DNA of 64,000 bases from Cladorhizidae sp. MBARI D1340-BT2 (lineage: Eukaryota > Porifera > Demospongiae > Poecilosclerida > Cladorhizidae), in the NCBI GenBank assembly GCA_028752905.1, contig JAQNBH010000011.1, forward strand, positions 18,445,909 to 18,509,908, read 5' to 3'. Position 1 is the first letter of the stretch; each line of letters opens with the position of its first letter. The notes below the pieces were generated by a model. That model did no database searches. It had not been told where the DNA came from and worked only from the letters and a program-made list of their open reading frames with translations. This document shows positions 56,301-59,300 of this stretch, one piece after another. Made by a program: the position numbers and the translations under genes.

Positions 56301-59300
56301 CCCCCACCTTCAACTGGAGCACTAAATTTAGAATGTCCCACCTTCAATGGAGCACTAAATTTATAACACCCCCACGTTCAACTGGAGCACTAAATTTAGA
56401 ACACCCCCACCTTCAACTGGAATACTAAATTTAGAATGCCCCCACCTTCAACTGAAGGACTAAATTTAGAACGCCCCGACCTTCAACTGGAGTACTAAAT
56501 TTAGAACACCCCCACCTTCAACTGGAATACTAAATTTAGAACGCCCCCACCTTCAACTGGAATACTAAATTTAGAATGCCCCCACCTTCAACTGGAGCAC
56601 TAAATTTAGAATGACCCCACCTTCAACTGGAGTACTAAATTTAGAATGCCCCCACCTTCAACTGGAGCACCAAATTTAGAATGTCCCACCTTCAACTGAA
56701 GCACTAAATTTAGAACACCCCCACCTTCAACTGGAATACTAAATTTAGAATGCCCCCACCTTCAACTGGAGCACTAAATTTAGAATGCCCCCACCTTCAA
56801 CTGGAGCACTAAATTTAGAACGCCCCCACCTTCAACTGGAGTCTAAATTTAGAATGCTCCCACCTTCAACTGGAGCACTAAATTTAGAATGTCCCACCTT
56901 CAACTGGAGCACTAAATTTAGAACAACCCCACCTTCAACTGGAATACTAAATTTAGAATGCCCCCACCTTCAACTGGAGTAGTAAATTTAGAATGTCCCA
57001 CCTTCAACTGGAGCACTAAATTTAGAACGCCCCCACCTTCAACTGGAGTACTAAATTTAGAATGTCCCACCTTCAACTGGAGCACTAAATTTAGAACGCC
57101 CCCACCTTCAACTGGAGGACTAAATTTAGAATGCCCCCACCTTCAACTGGAGCACTAAATTTAGAATGTCCCACCTTCAACTGAAGCACTAAATTTAGAA
57201 TTCCCCCACCTTCAACTGGAGCACTAAATTTAGAACACCCCCACCTTTAACTGGAATACTAAATTTAGAATGCCCCCACCCTCAACTGGAGTACTAAATT
57301 TAGAACGCCCCCACCTTCAACTGGAGTACTAAATTTAGAATGTCCCACCTTCAACTGGAGCACTAAATTTAGAATGTCCCACCTTCAACTGGAGCACTAA
57401 ATTTAGAACAACCACCTTCAACTGGAGCACTAAATTTAGAATGTCCCACCTTCAACTGGAGCACTAAATTTAGAACACCCCTACCTTCAACTGGAGCACT
57501 AAATTTAGAATGTCCCACCTTCAATGGAGCACTAAATTTATAACACCCCCACGTTCAACTGGAATACTAAATTTAGAACACCCCCACCTTCAACTGGAAT
57601 ACTAAATTTAGAATGCCCCCACCTTCAACTGGAATACTAAATTTAGAATGCCCCCACCTTCAACTGGAGCACTAAATTTAGAATGCCCCCACCTTCAACT
57701 GGAGTACTAAATTTAGAATGCCCCCACCTTCAACTGGAGCACCAAATTTAGAATGTCCCACCTTCAACTGAAGCACTAAATTTAGAACACCCCCACCTTC
57801 AACTGGAATACTAAATTTAGAATGCCCCCACCTTCAACTGGAGCACTAAATTTAGAATGCCCCCACCTTCAACTGGAGCACTAAATTTAGAACGCCCCCA
57901 CCTTCAACTGGAGCACTAAATTTAGAATGCTCCCACCTTCAACTGGAGCACTAAATTTAGAATGTCCCACCTTCAACTGGAGCACTAAATTTAGAACAAC
58001 CCCACCTTCAACTGGAATACTAAATTTAGAATGCCCCCACCTTCAACTGGAGTAGTAAATTTAGAATGTCCCACCTTCAACTGGAGAACTAAATTTAGAA
58101 CGCCCCCACCATCAACTGGAGTACTAAATTTAGAATGCCCCCACCTTCAACTGGAGCACTAAATTTAGAATGTCCCACCTTCAACTGGAGCACTAAATTT
58201 AGAACGCCCCCACCATCAACTGGAGTACTAAATTTAGAATGCCCCCACCTTCAACTGGAGCACTAAATTTAGAATGCTCCCACCTTCAACTGGAGCACTA
58301 AATTTAGAATGTCCTTCAACTGGAGCACTAAATTTAGAACACCCCCACCTTCAACTGAAATAATAAATTTAGAATGCCCCCACCTTCAACTGGAGTAGTA
58401 AATTTAGAATGTCCCACCTTCAACTGGAGCACTAAATTTAGAACACCCCCACCTTCAACTGGAGTACTAAATTTAGAACGCCCCCACCTTCAGCTGGAGT
58501 AGTAAATACAAATATAGTGAGAGACTTCTGTTGTGTTGCGTGCTAGAGGAGGATGTAGAGTGTGTGCTTATGTTCACTATCATGCAGGGAGGCCAGGAAA
58601 TATGAAGAAATTGAGCAGGAATTTTCACAGGTACACCTTTGTAATTATAATATTGTAAGAAGTGGTTGTTAAGTATAGGATAGCCTATTCAAAAGAAAAG
58701 AGTGGGTTATACGCCTATGTATACGAGTTTGCGGTTACCCCGAGGCGAAGCCGAGTGGTGTAACCGCAAACGAGTAGGTTACACTGGCGCAACCCGCGAG
58801 TGGAGTATAGGCTATCTTACTACATTGCGCATGCGCCAAACTACATGCGGTTAAAAGTGTAGGTTATATGCTTATTTAACCTATACTTATTAACCAATCA
58901 AATTAGCTACAGATCATGTGATGTAGTATAAGGAGATATTTCCATGTCTCTGGTATACTACAGGAAGCATGTAGTACACTACAGGAAGCATTAGTATACT
59001 ACAGGAAGCATGTAGTATACATGTCTAGTATATATAGTACTGAGAGTGCTGTAATGAGATTCATAAACAACGAACTCTAGACCCAATTAGTTTTAAAAGC
59101 ACAAAGTTGTAGTCTGAGATGGGCCCAGCACGAGGTGAGTGGAGTGCAGCTCTCTGTTGCTGCAAAGATGGAAGCTTATGGTGGCCAAGCAGCAGATGCA
59201 GCTCAGCTAACCAATCTTGCTGCAAGTCTAGGGAGGAGTCAAACAGGAAACACTGTGACCACCAATACAATTGCCAAGGTCGGACAGAGGTCACTTATTT

